From contig JANYDK010000075.1 of NCBI GenBank assembly GCA_025363655.1, positions 1-34,769 of the forward strand: 34,769 bases of DNA, in the 5' to 3' direction. The notes under the pieces are model-generated. The model was not told the origin of the DNA and did not search any database. It worked only from the letters and a program-made list of their open reading frames with translations. The stretch is from Deltaproteobacteria bacterium. GTDB lineage: Bacteria > Myxococcota_A > Polyangia > Polyangiales > JADJMO01. The translations under genes were made by a program, and so were the position numbers. Shown here piece by piece: positions 22,742-32,200 of the stretch (the first letter of the stretch is position 1; each line of letters opens with the position of its first letter).

Positions 22742-25534
22742 TCAGTCCTTCGGCGATTCCGGCCGCGCCGTGAATCGCTTCAGGCCGCCGAGGACGCTCT
22801 CGTAGTAGGCGGCAATCAAGCCGATCGTGGCCGGCAATCCGAGGATGAAGGTGAAGTACGGATCGAGGCGCGCCTTCGTCTCGTTGCTGAGGCCCGAGTG
22901 GCGGGTCGTGTACCAGGTGATGGCCAGCGCGAGCGTGACGACGATGGCGACGGTCGCGAGGCGAATGCGGCGCGCGTTCGCGTTCTTGGTCTCCGTCGCC
23001 GCGGCCTCGAGGTTGCTACGCGCCCATGCCTCGAGGAGGGGCACGCGAACGCGCTCGTGGTCCTCGATGCGTTGCACGAAGCCGATCGCTCGCAGTTCGT
23101 CGAGCGCGCGCACGCAGGCCTCGAGGCTCTCGATCTTGGGCAAATGCTCGCGCAGCTCGGCGGCGTCCTTCGGGCGGTGCCAGGCGATGGCATGGAGCAC
23201 CGCGCGTTCTTCCTTGGAGAGAGCGCCCACTTCCCGGTGGTTGAAGGTGGCGCCCTCGGCGGCGAGGTCGCGGGTCGCTGCGACGACGTTGGTGCGCGCC
23301 ACGGTGAGGGTGCCGAGAGGATGCGCTTGCACGCCGCGGGCAAGGGACAGCGCGCGGCTAGCGATGCGGCGCGCCACGTTCGGATTTCCGCCGCTCGCCT
23401 CGTGAATGGCGTCGAGCGCGTCGGCGGCAAACGTCACCTCGGCCTCGAGCGCGAGAGCGCTCAGAGCCTCACGCGTCTCGTGCGGAAGGAAGAGGCGCAC
23501 CGCCAGGCGATGGACGAGCTTTGCGAAGGGGTTGTGCCACCCCGCGATGTCCGACTCGCCGAGGCGGTGACCCCGCACCGCGGTGACGACGACGCCGAGC
23601 CGCGGATGCATCGCCATGCTGCCGAGCGACGACCACAGCTCACGTGCTTGGCGACGAGTGTCGGCGTCCACGGACGCGTCGCTGAGCAATCCGATCAGGT
23701 GATCGGCGTCGTCTAGGGCTACGACGCGCTTGCACGGGTCCGTCACCTTGGTGGCGCGCTCGATGGCAGCGTCGAGGGCTGTCTTTCCCGTAAGCGCCTT
23801 CTTCGGCTTGGTCTGTTGCGGGGAAATGGTCTCCGCGAGTGCGGTGCAGAGCTCGCCGATCGTTCGGTTGGCCCAGGGAGGGCACGAAAATGGAATGATT
23901 TTGGTCTCCAGGCAGTCGAGGCGGGCGGACTCCAACAGCCAGCTCTTTCCGGTGCCCGGCATACCGGTCACGGCGACGAAGGTCCGCGGCGATTGGATGT
24001 GACCGATGAGCGACGAGATGGCGTCGCCGAACCCGAAATGCGCCCGCGCCTGAAAACGATCGCTCGAGACGAATGGATCGGTCGGAGCGTGCAGCGAGCC
24101 CACCTGCTCTTCGAAGACGCGGTCGATCCGGCCGTCCTGGAACGCCAGCGCGATTTCGGCGATGTGGATGGGCACGACCTGCGCGTCGAACTTTTTTCGA
24201 TATTCGACGATTTTCTCCCGAACGCCGTTGCCGAGTGACGATGAGTCGATGATGACGATGAAGAGGTATCGGGCCGTGGCCGAGAGCGCGAGGCGCTTAC
24301 GCAAGTCTTCGAGGTAGTGTTCGATTGGGCGCGTGAGTGTGAGGAACGTCAACGTGCCCACCCTGCCGACATCTGTCTTCGCCTCGTCGGGGCGAATGCA
24401 CACAAACGTCGGCCGATTCATCGAGAGGAGGCCTGTGAGCTCGAGAATGCCCTCCGGCGTAACCCGGACGCCGCGTCCGACGGTGGCGAAGAAGGCCTGC
24501 AGCGCAGCGCGGTGCGTGCGCATCGAGGCGGGAATCTCGTCGTCGAGTACACCCCACGGCCCGGTCGGCTTTGGCTCGGCGAGTTCGGGACGCGCAGCGA
24601 GCAACGTGGCATGCGTTGGCCAGCCGATCGTCGGGGGCGCCGCTCCAACGCCTCCCGGCACCAGAGGCGAAACCGCAGCCCTCGTCGTGCGCTCGAACAC
24701 CGACGCGAGCGCGGTCGCGGCCTCGCCCGCCGTGGCGAAGCGATCGGACGGCGTGCGCGCTACGCACTTGGCGAAAAAGCCATCGAAGGCCTTCGGAAGC
24801 GCGACACCGAGCTTGGCAGCGCGCGCCACCGCGGGGGGAATCTTGTCCTTCAGAATCGCCAGGATGAGCTTGTCCAGCGACTCGCCGTCCCGGAGCCAGA
24901 AACGGTGCGCCGTCAGCATCTCGAACGCGATGAGTCCGAGCGCCCAGATGTCGGCCCGGTGTCCGATCTCCCCACGCACCATCAGCTCCGGCGCCGCGTA
25001 GAGCGGCGTTCCGCTCACCGAGGTCGCTCCCGTCGTCTCGCCCGCCCGCCCTACCAGCTCGGCGATGCCGAAATCGAGCACCTTGGCGCTGGTCGTGCCG
25101 TCACGGTTGCGATGGACGAAGAGGTTGCTCGGTTTGAGATCGCGATGAACGATGCCCTTCGCATGCGCCTTGTCGAGTGCGTGCGCGACCTGTCGGAAGA
25201 ACGTCACCACCTCCGCGGCCGGCATTGGGCCGCGCTCGAGGTGGTGGTTGAGCGCCTCCCCCTCGAGGTACTCCATCGCGATGTAGGGCAACGGGTCGGT
25301 CCCCGCATCCAGGATCTCGACGATGTGCTGCGAGTCGATCGTTCGACCGATCGCCACCTCGCGCTGCCAGCGTCGAAGATCGCGCGCCACTTCGGCGGGC
25401 ATCGTCTTCAGCGCGCGGCGCTCGCCGGTGATTATGTCCGACGCGAGGTAGACGGTGCTCAGTCCGCCGGCGGCCAACAGCCTGTCGAGGCGAAAGCGTC
25501 CACCGACCAACGTCCCCAGCTGCAAGTCCCCCAT
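22742..25534 (-). CDS. Ser/Thr protein kinase fused to AAA-type ATPase, membrane-anchored at the C-terminus
   Basis: This 930-residue fusion starts with a complete eukaryotic-type kinase (about residues 10-285): G-loop A-A-G-G-L-S-T-V-Y, Lys43, H130-R-D132-L-K-P-S-N, D154-F-G and A-P-E (181-183). Residues 330-490 form a region I do not recognise (F-V-C-I-R-P-D-E, Y-L-F-I-V-I-I-D-S). A P-loop ATPase follows with Walker A G-M-P-G-T-G-K530-S and Walker B-like R-V-V-A-L-D-D-A-D-H, then a winged-helix-like part and two hydrophobic helices near the C-terminus (about 860-910). It resembles STAND-type signalling ATPases. It stands alone, convergent with the gene on its left. Its partners and signal are unknown. 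Confidence 0.85.
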   Translation of the reverse strand: MGDLQLGTLVGGRFRLDRLLAAGGLSTVYLASDIITGERRALKTMPAEVARDLRRWQREVAIGRTIDSQHIVEILDAGTDPLPYIAMEYLEGEALNHHLERGPMPAAEVVTFFRQVAHALDKAHAKGIVHRDLKPSNLFVHRNRDGTTSAKVLDFGIAELVGRAGETTGATSVSGTPLYAAPELMVRGEIGHRADIWALGLIAFEMLTAHRFWLRDGESLDKLILAILKDKIPPAVARAAKLGVALPKAFDGFFAKCVARTPSDRFATAGEAATALASVFERTTRAAVSPLVPGGVGAAPPTIGWPTHATLLAARPELAEPKPTGPWGVLDDEIPASMRTHRAALQAFFATVGRGVRVTPEGILELTGLLSMNRPTFVCIRPDEAKTDVGRVGTLTFLTLTRPIEHYLEDLRKRLALSATARYLFIVIIDSSSLGNGVREKIVEYRKKFDAQVVPIHIAEIALAFQDGRIDRVFEEQVGSLHAPTDPFVSSDRFQARAHFGFGDAISSLIGHIQSPRTFVAVTGMPGTGKSWLLESARLDCLETKIIPFSCPPWANRTIGELCTALAETISPQQTKPKKALTGKTALDAAIERATKVTDPCKRVVALDDADHLIGLLSDASVDADTRRQARELWSSLGSMAMHPRLGVVVTAVRGHRLGESDIAGWHNPFAKLVHRLAVRLFLPHETREALSALALEAEVTFAADALDAIHEASGGNPNVARRIASRALSLARGVQAHPLGTLTVARTNVVAATRDLAAEGATFNHREVGALSKEERAVLHAIAWHRPKDAAELREHLPKIESLEACVRALDELRAIGFVQRIEDHERVRVPLLEAWARSNLEAAATETKNANARRIRLATVAIVVTLALAITWYTTRHSGLSNETKARLDPYFTFILGLPATIGLIAAYYESVLGGLKRFTARPESPKD

Positions 25535-26032
25535 TGGCGTGAGTCCAACGGCGATGATCGGCGCCGCCCTAACAGCTGTCGAGACGAATCTGAGCCGCGC
25601 AGGGCAAAGTGACCCCCCGGGTTGGTTGCAGTCGGCTCGTTCGTCGCTGTGCCGTGCCCGTCTGTCACGCAGCGACGCTCAAACTCACGATGGCAATCGT
25701 CTTCCGCAGGCCTCGACCGAGGTTGTCGACAAGGCGTGACACTTCTCGAAGCCGAGGGCGGGGACGCCCCGGACCGGAGCTGAAATACCGTGTCACCCCA
25801 GGCTCGCTCTCTCTGCGCCAAGCTTTCCGTCGGTGCTTCTCATGCGGGAGGTGGATGCACCCATCCCATCGGCCGTTCGTTAACCACCCCGTCGGTCAGT
25901 GAGCACGCCCTCGGCGTCATCGTTGCCGAACCTCGCGGCACGAGGTCGCGAGGGCTCGGAAAGTGTCACCCAAGCTGCCGGTCAAAACTGTCACCTCAGC
26001 TCTCGGTCGTTCATAACAGGCCACCGTCGCGA
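25535..26032. other. gene-free stretch with TGTCACC repeats
   Basis: No credible gene is present. TGTCACC occurs at 25791, 25964 and 25989; the last two begin adjacent 25-nt direct repeats that agree at 16 of the first 20 positions. Repeated sites of this kind occur at the ends of some insertion sequences, so this may be a decayed IS end, but no transposase is linked to it. Confidence 0.35.
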
Positions 26033-26270
26033 CGCCTTCCCGAGCCCCAAAACCGACCCACCCCGTCGCCCCGCAAGCTTCGCGAAGCCTCCAAGTCGAC
26101 CCCACCGACGACCAAAAACTTCCCGAAGCCAAAATCCTACCTACCCCCCCACCGCCGCAAAGCTTCCCGAAGCCTCAAATCAACTCCCGCGCCCCCGCCG
26201 CCAAGCTTCGCGAAGCTAAAAATCGACCACCTCCCCCTCCGCAGATCGGCTTCCAAAAGCTTCCCGCCGC
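26033..26270. repeat. tandem array of about 43 nt with palindromic core
   Basis: A 14-nt core close to AAGCTTCSCGAAGC starts at 26033, 26075, 26116, 26160, 26203 and 26257 (spacings 42, 41, 44, 43, 54). The core is a near-perfect palindrome. The intervening pieces also resemble each other (C-rich, with A-A-A-T-C-G-A-C-C), so the whole unit repeats. The period is not a multiple of three and the strand is strongly C-rich, so it is not coding. Confidence 0.75.
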
Positions 26271-26418
26271 GCCCTGCACGGGTGGTGACCGCGACCGGGC
26301 TCCGCCGCTATGCCCGGTGAGGAGCGCGAGGAGCCGATCGCCGACCCACTTCTCGGCCTGCGCCGTAGTGGCGCGGAAGAGGGCGCGCGCCGCGTCCCAC
26401 AGGTATTCGGGCTCTCCG

Positions 26419-26649
26419 AGAGGTTGGGAGCGGGCGGCGAGATGTGGGGAGGGGCGCTTCAGTTCTCCGGAGGGGTTCGCGAATGCTTGGTGGTCGTCCT
26501 TCAGCATTCACGGGCGACCCGCGAGAGCTTGGGCGGGGTTGCCGAATGCTGGAGGACGACGGGGAAGCATTCGGTGACGAGCGGGAAGCATTCGCGGGTG
26601 ACGGGCGAGCATTCGGCGACGACCGGGATGCTTTCGCAGGGCTTGAACG
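26419..26649. repeat. 21-nt minisatellite (heptad-coding period)
   Basis: Units of exactly 21 nt are visible, best preserved at 26566, 26587, 26608 and 26629 (AGCATTCGSNG or close), with more diverged units back to about 26419. The period keeps frame; one plus frame reads heptads such as G-D-E-R-E-A-F and A-G-D-G-R-A-F ending in Leu or Phe. No gene with a start and recognisable product surrounds it, so coding status is open. Confidence 0.7.
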
Positions 26650-26699
26650 ACCGCAGTCCGTCCCTGCGTCCCCACATGTCCCCACATGCGGCCGAGGCA

Positions 26700-27120
26700 C
26701 GGTACCCTCGGTGCTGATGACCAAGAGGTCGTCCTTCGGATCTCGCGCAGACGCTCGATGCTCGTAGATCGCACCGAAGTCCTGCGCTGCACGGATGGCG
26801 AGCTCCTCGACCTGCCGCTTTCCGCTCGACGTGCCGGTGAAGTCCCGCACGGTTTCGGCCACCTCGTCGAACGAGGACTTGGCCGCCTCCTTCGCCACCA
26901 GGCGCCGGATGCCGTGCGCGAAGAGCTCTCGCGGCAGGTTGAGCGCAGCGTCCATCGGATGAAGATCGGCGGCGCCCGGCGCCGGATAGGCGAGCCACTC
27001 TACCGGCACGCGTCCGAGCAGCGTCTCGACGCGACGCTCGCTGTCGCGCGACGACCTCCGCTCCACTCCGTCGGCACCGACGACCTCGGTCCCGAGCTTC
27101 GACGCCTCGGAGGTCGAGCC
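26700..27120 (-). pseudogene. ISKra4-family transposase remnant
   Basis: On the minus strand this stretch encodes V-V-G-A-D-G-V-E-R-R, E-T-L-L-G-R-V-P-V-E-W, H-P-M-D-A-A-L-N-L-P-R-E-L-F, S-F-D-E-V-A-E-T-V, K-R-Q-V-E-E-L-A and D-D-L-L-V-I-S-T-E-G, the expected order of the N-terminal half of ISKra4-type transposases as I know them. Similarity stops abruptly at about 26704, before the catalytic core, and the frame then runs into the 21-nt repeats. The upstream end may continue in another frame near 27120-27150. It is therefore a broken, inactive element. Family assignment is by recalled motif pattern. Confidence 0.65.
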
Positions 27121-27173
27121 TTGGGTATCGGACGCCGCTGCGGTCGTCGCTCGAACGCCGATCGGCGCGTTGG

Positions 27174-28097
27174 GACGACGATCCGGAGTCTGCGCGTGCG
27201 GCTTTGTCTGCCGCCGTGTCGCTCGTGCTCCGACTCGTCGGGCGTGAAGCCGATCCGGCGCGCAGTCGGGAGCATGTGCTCCTTTCGATCCTCGCCGAGC
27301 GCCGCCTCTTGGCCGGCACTACCGCTGATCTCGGGTCGTTGCTCCACGACTTGGCAGAGCCGCCGATCGACATGGTCGGAGCGCTCACGATCGATCACTT
27401 CCTGCCCAAGTCGGAGCGTCGCTCGCTCGCGGCAGCGCGCAATTCGCTGCTCGCCTCGCCGACCTTCGCGTCATGGCGCGAGGGCGCGACGCTCGACGTC
27501 GACGCGTGGATGACACCGAAGGACGGCAAGACGCCCGCCGTCATCGTCAGCGTCGCGCACCTCGACGACGAGGACCACGCCATCGTCCTCGGCGTGCTGC
27601 TCGAGGAAGTGCTCTCGTGGGTTCGTTCGCTTCCCGGAAGCCAAAGGCTGCGCGCGCTCGTCGTGTTCGACGAGGTCTATGGATACTTGCCGCCGCATCC
27701 GGCGAATCCGCCGACCAAGCGGCCGATCGTCGCGCTGATGAAGCAGGCGCGCGCGTACGGGGTCGGCGTGGTGATTGCGACGCAGAACCCGATGGACCTC
27801 GACTATCGCGCGCTCAGCAACGCGGGGCTGTGGTGCGTGGGGAGACTGCAGACGGATGCCGATCGGGCGCGCGTCGTCGATGGGCTCACGGCGAGTCTCG
27901 GCGATGGGCACGGTGGGCGAGAGGCGACGCGGGAGCTCGAGGCGACGATCGCGAAGTTGGCGCCGCGCTGGTTCGTGGTGCGCGACGCGCATGCGCAGAA
28001 CGGGGCGGCGTTGTTGCAACCGCGGTGGGCGATGTCGATGTTGCGCGGGCCGATGACGAGGAGTGAGGTGAGGAGGGCGCGGGCGGCGCAGGCGTGA
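27174..28097 (+). pseudogene. 5'-truncated HerA/DUF853-type ATPase
   Basis: About 305 residues match the C-terminal half of HerA/DUF853-type ATPases: A-D-P-A-R-S-R-E-H-V-L-L-S, V-S-V-A-H-L-D-D, a Walker B-like L-V-V-F-D-E-V-Y-G-Y, K-Q-A-R-A-Y-G-V-G-V-V-I-A-T-Q-N-P, D-L-D-Y-R-A-L-S-N-A-G and G-R-L-Q-T-D-A-D. The Walker A half is missing. Similarity begins near D-D-D-P-E-S-A-R (27174), next to the transposase remnant on the other strand, so an IS-related deletion probably removed the start. A TTG at 27204 could allow translation of a 297-residue fragment, but without a P-loop it should not hydrolyse ATP. The 3' end recurs at 28814. Confidence 0.7.
28035..28093 (+). repeat. first copy of a 59-nt direct repeat
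   Basis: This is the 3' tip of the truncated ATPase gene, repeated with only a few mismatches at 28814-28872 on the far side of the antitoxin gene. Confidence 0.8.
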
Positions 28098-28163
28098 GGT
28101 GCTTGCGTGTCTACTCGTGGTCCGGATCAAGCTTGCCCAAGAGGCGGTGGCCCTCGCGAAGCA

Positions 28164-28460
28164 TCACTTTTTCTTCGTGGGCTTTCTCAGCGCGCCGAAG
28201 CGCTCGTCGAGGCGATGGCCGAGAGCCTCGTCGCTCACGACTCGACCTGCATCGAGATCACCGAGCCCGCCCTGAACGGCCGCGACGAAACGCGCCTGAG
28301 TCGTGAGTCGGTCGAACTCCTCAGGGGAGAGGATCACCGCCGCCGCCCTCCCGTTCTGCGTCACGACGAGCGGCCGGTGCCTGCTCCGAAGTGCCCGGAT
28401 CGTCTCGGAGAGGTGGGCCTTCAGCTCGCCGATGGGAACGATGTCCTTCGCGATCTGCAG
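28164..28460 (-). CDS. Phd/YefM-type antitoxin, no toxin recognised
   Basis: This 98-residue protein reads I-A-K-D-I-V-P-I-G-E-L-K-A-H-L-S-E-T, R-P-L-V-V-T-Q-N-G-R-A-A-A-V-I-L-S-P-E-E-F-D, the N-terminal DNA-binding fold of type II antitoxins, followed by a toxin-binding tail (G-R-V-V-S-D-E-A-L-G). The conserved part begins at a CTG codon (28460), just inside a large operator-like dyad; the next upstream in-frame option is TTG at 28520, which would put the dyad inside the gene. No toxin gene follows: an ATG overlapping the stop opens only a 17-codon frame before TAG. It may be an orphan or the remains of a toxin-antitoxin pair. Confidence 0.7.
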   Translation of the reverse strand: MQIAKDIVPIGELKAHLSETIRALRSRHRPLVVTQNGRAAAVILSPEEFDRLTTQARFVAAVQGGLGDLDAGRVVSDEALGHRLDERFGALRKPTKKK

Positions 28461-28470
28461 GGTAGGCGTA

Positions 28471-28510
28471 GGACTGTTTTCGGACCTGTCCGTAGGTCCA
28501 AATTTAGTCC
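28471..28510. promoter_or_regulatory. 17-nt inverted repeat, probable antitoxin operator
   Basis: The arm at 28494-28510 (AGGTCCAAATTTAGTCC) is matched by the reverse complement of 28471-28487 (AGGTCCGAAAACAGTCC), differing only in the A/T-rich middle; six bases separate them. Each arm thus carries GGTCC and AGTCC half-sites. It ends 10 nt before the antitoxin's presumed start, where an autoregulatory site is expected. Confidence 0.6.
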
Positions 28511-28813
28511 AACGCGGCAAGATGGCAAGGACGTCATTCGGTCTTCGCGCAGCGCTACCCAGGACGATGCGAAGCGATGTGCCCGGGACGCAGGCAGCCA
28601 CGCCGTTTCGTGATGCCGCACGAGGCATCCCGAAGCCGAAGCCTTCCTACCGTCCGTGGCAGGCTCCGAAAACCTCGCCCCATCGGCCACGCCCAATCGC
28701 ACCGCACCAGGGTCGGCTCGAAAAAGGCGATCCACCCACGCAACCGGCCGCCCCCTCGTGCCGACACTTGATCACGCAGGCACGCCGCGTCGCCTCGCCG
28801 ATCCATGTCCCAA

Positions 28814-28890
28814 TCGATGTTGCGCGGGCCGATGACGAGAAGTGAGGTGAGGAGAGCGCGAGCGGCGCAGGAGGTGGGGCAGGGGTGACT
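28814..28890 (+). pseudogene. second copy of the ATPase C-terminal tip
   Basis: The frame reads S-M-L-R-G-P-M-T-R-S-E-V-R-R-A-R-A-A-Q and then a few residues to a stop, matching the last 20 residues of the truncated ATPase upstream. Only this tip survives; nothing before it resembles the gene. It marks an older duplication or recombination scar. Confidence 0.7.
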
Positions 28891-29245
28891 CTACCTGCGG
28901 GGATATCCCCATCGACAGCAGCCAAATGGCAAAACCTTGTGGACCAACAAACTCGCAGTCCAGCCTTCCCGCCGGACGCTTGACTTTGAAAATCAGTGCG
29001 ACGCTGTAGCCGTTTGCGAGCGTTCGCTCCGTCCGAAAGCCTCGTGAATTAACCCCTACGGGTGAATCGCCTTCGCCTTGACGACCTTTGTTCGGCATGG
29101 CGAGTTGAACCTACGCACGCGAGCGGCAACTGCCCTCGCGACGCGTGAAATTTTCGTGGGCGACGCGAGCGCACCCTGTGCGCCCGTGCCGCGCGCGGTG
29201 GATTCCTATTGCCTGTGTTTCGGCGACTTGCCGATGGAGTTTTCG

Positions 29246-32200
29246 ATGCGACGTCTCGCGCTCTTCGCGATCCTCACCTTGTGGCTGCTCGTGCTCACGT
29301 CCGCGTGCAGCGCTCGGTCGACACCGAACGAGACCGCAGAAGATGAGCCGGTCCAAGCGACGCAGGCTGTCGTCAGCGTATCGGCAGATCACGACCGCGC
29401 GGACGACGACTGCGATTGCGAAGATGGCCGCGCGCCGCGCTGGCTCAAGTCGAAGAAGCTCGTGGCTTCGAGCATCACCCGTAGCTCGGTGGTGCTCACC
29501 TGGTCGGGGGCGTGTCGAAACGTCGCTGCCTTCAAGGTCTATCGGAACGGCACGCTCGTCGCGACGGTGCCGAGCACGACGTACACCACCACCGTGACCG
29601 GGCTCGCCGCGGCCACGAGCTACACCTTCAAGGTCGAAGCGGCGAACCGAGCCGGGCGCGTTTCGACGGACGGGCCTTCGACGACGATGACCACCGCCAG
29701 CGCTGGTGGAGGCGCGGCGAATGGCACCGCCTGCAGTGCTGCATCGAGTTGTGCATCGGGTCTATGCGTCGATGGGGTCTGCTGCAACGCCGCGTGCGGC
29801 GGGCAATGCGAAGCGTGCAATGTCGCGGGTAGTGCAGGCACGTGCTCGGCCGTCACCGGAGGGCCTGTCGGGACGCGTCCGGCATGCGCGGGCTCGGGAA
29901 CGAGCTGTGGCGGCACGTGTACGAGCGCGTCGCGGGTGGCATGCACGTACCCGAGCAGCAGCACGAGTTGTCGAGCGGCGAGCTGCGTTTCTGGGACCGC
30001 GTCCGTTGCTGCGTCCTGTGATGGAGCAGGGGCATGCCCAGCTCCGAGCACGACGAGTTGCGCGCCCTATGCCTGCGGTGCGACCAGTTGCCGTACCACC
30101 TGCGCGAGCAACGCGGACTGCGCGACCGGAGACTTCTGCAGCGCCGGGACATGTGCCCCGCTGAAGTCCAACGGAGCGACGTGCGCTTCGGCCAGCCAGT
30201 GCTCTTCGGGGAATTGCGTCGATGGCGTCTGCTGCAATACTGCATGTTCCGGACAGTGCGAGGCCTGCAGTGCCAGCGGGTCCGTCGGGACGTGCGCTGC
30301 CATCTCGGGCGCGCCCATCGGGGGCCGCGCAGCTTGCACGAGCGACGGCTCACTCTGCGGCGGCACTTGCGATGGTGCCGCACGCGCGGCGTGCACGTAC
30401 CCCTCGGCGACCGCGGGTTGTCGCGCTGCCAGTTGTGCAGGCGGCATCGCGACGGCGGCTGCATCGTGCGATGGTTCGGGCCACTGCCCTGCCTCGACCA
30501 CGACCAGTTGCGCACCGCTCGTCTGCGGCGCCGCCGCGTGCCTCTCGACGTGCAGCTCCGACGTCGACTGCGTCGCTGGTGACTACTGCAGAGCGGGTAC
30601 CTGCACGCCCCGTGGAGTCAGCGGGACCGCCTGCACCGTCGCGGATGCATGCGCTTCCGGAAATTGCGTCGATGGGGTGTGCTGCAGCTCCAGCTGCGCC
30701 GGACAGTGCGAGTCCTGCAGCGTCGCAGGCAGCGTTGGCGCGTGCGTGGCGGTGTCGGGCGCGCCCGTCGGTGGCAGGCCCGCTTGCGCCTCTGATGGCA
30801 GCGCCTGTGGCGGTACGTGCAACGGGAGCCTGCGCGCGACCTGCTCGTACCCGGCTGCGTCGACGAGCTGTCGCGCTGCGAGTTGCACCGGAGGTGCCGC
30901 GACGGCCGCAGCAAGCTGCAATGGCGCCGGATCCTGTCCGGCGGCGACGACCACGGCGTGTTCGCCCTTCCTGTGTGGCTCGACGGCGTGTCAGTCGTCG
31001 TGCACTTCGGACGCGGCGTGCGTCGCCGGCGACTACTGCCGCGCAGGCACCTGTGTCGCACGCGTCGCCGACGGAAGCGCGTGCACCGCGTCGAATGCCT
31101 GCGAATCTGGCAACTGCGTCGACGGCGTGTGCTGCAACTCGACCTGCAACGGGCAATGCGAGGCGTGCAACCTCGCGGGCTCGGCGGGTGTGTGCAGCGT
31201 CGTCTCGGGAACTCCCGTGGGCGGACGAACTGCGTGCGCGAGCGACGGAAGCGCCTGTGGCGGGACGTGCGATGGCAGCGCGCGAACGTCGTGCAGCTAC
31301 CCGGGCAGCGGCAAGACGTGTCGGAGCGCCTCGTGCTCCGGCGGCACTTCCACGGCGTCGGCGACGTGCAACGGGGCTGGAGCCTGCCCAGCGGCGACGA
31401 CGAGCATCTGCGCGCCGTACACATGCGGCGCGACGGCGTGCGCCTCTGCGTGCAGCACGAGCGCGGACTGTGCTTCTGGCACCTACTGCAACGCAGGCGC
31501 CTGCGTCGCGAAGCTGACGGCGGGTGCGACGTGTACGAGCGCTGACTCTTGTACGTCGGGCAATTGCGTCGACGGCGTGTGCTGCTCGAGCGCGTGCACT
31601 GGACAATGCGAGTCTTGTAACGTCGCCGGCAGCGTCGGCGCGTGCGTCGCCGTTTCGGGCGCTCCCGTCGGCGGCCGACTCGCGTGCACTTCGGATGGAA
31701 GCGCGTGCGGAGGTACCTGCAACGGGACCCTGCGCGCGACTTGCTCGTATCCCACCGCTTCCATGAGCTGTCGCAGCGCGAGCTGCGCCGGTGGGGTCGC
31801 GACGTCGAGCGCGAGCTGCACGGGCACGGGAAGCTGCCCGGCCCCGACGACCACGACTTGCGCGCCGTTTGCGTGTGGTACTACGGCCTGCGCTGCGTCG
31901 TGCACGTCCGACGCGAACTGCTCCGCGGGGAACTTCTGCCAGGCCGGCACCTGCGAAATCCGCGCGGCGAATGGCGCCACGTGTTCGTCGGCCAGCGCGT
32001 GCGCCTCCGGCAACTGCGTCGACGGTTTGTGTTGCGACACCGCGTGCTCGGGCCAGTGCGAGTCCTGCAGCGTCGCGGGAGCGGCCGGCACATGCAGCGC
32101 AGTGAGCGGAGCACCAGTTGGTGGACGGCCGGCCTGCACGAGCGACGGAACGGCATGCGGAGGGGCATGCGATGGTACGGCACGCACGGCCTGTGCCTAT

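Larger units (their letters stand above)
28461..29245. other. gene-poor stretch between antitoxin and surface protein
   Basis: Apart from the operator dyad and the ATPase-tip remnant, I see no credible gene. The palindrome GGGGATATCCCC lies at 28899-28910. The 330 nt before the surface protein gene are less GC-rich and presumably hold its promoter. Confidence 0.4.

Noticed and set aside
26033-26270. CRISPR array
   Set aside because: The cores are only 14 nt and imperfect, and the pieces between them resemble each other instead of being unique; no cas gene is present.
28098-28163. 17-codon ORF overlapping the antitoxin stop as the missing toxin
   Set aside because: Far too short for any known toxin; it may be a decayed start but has no diagnostic residues.
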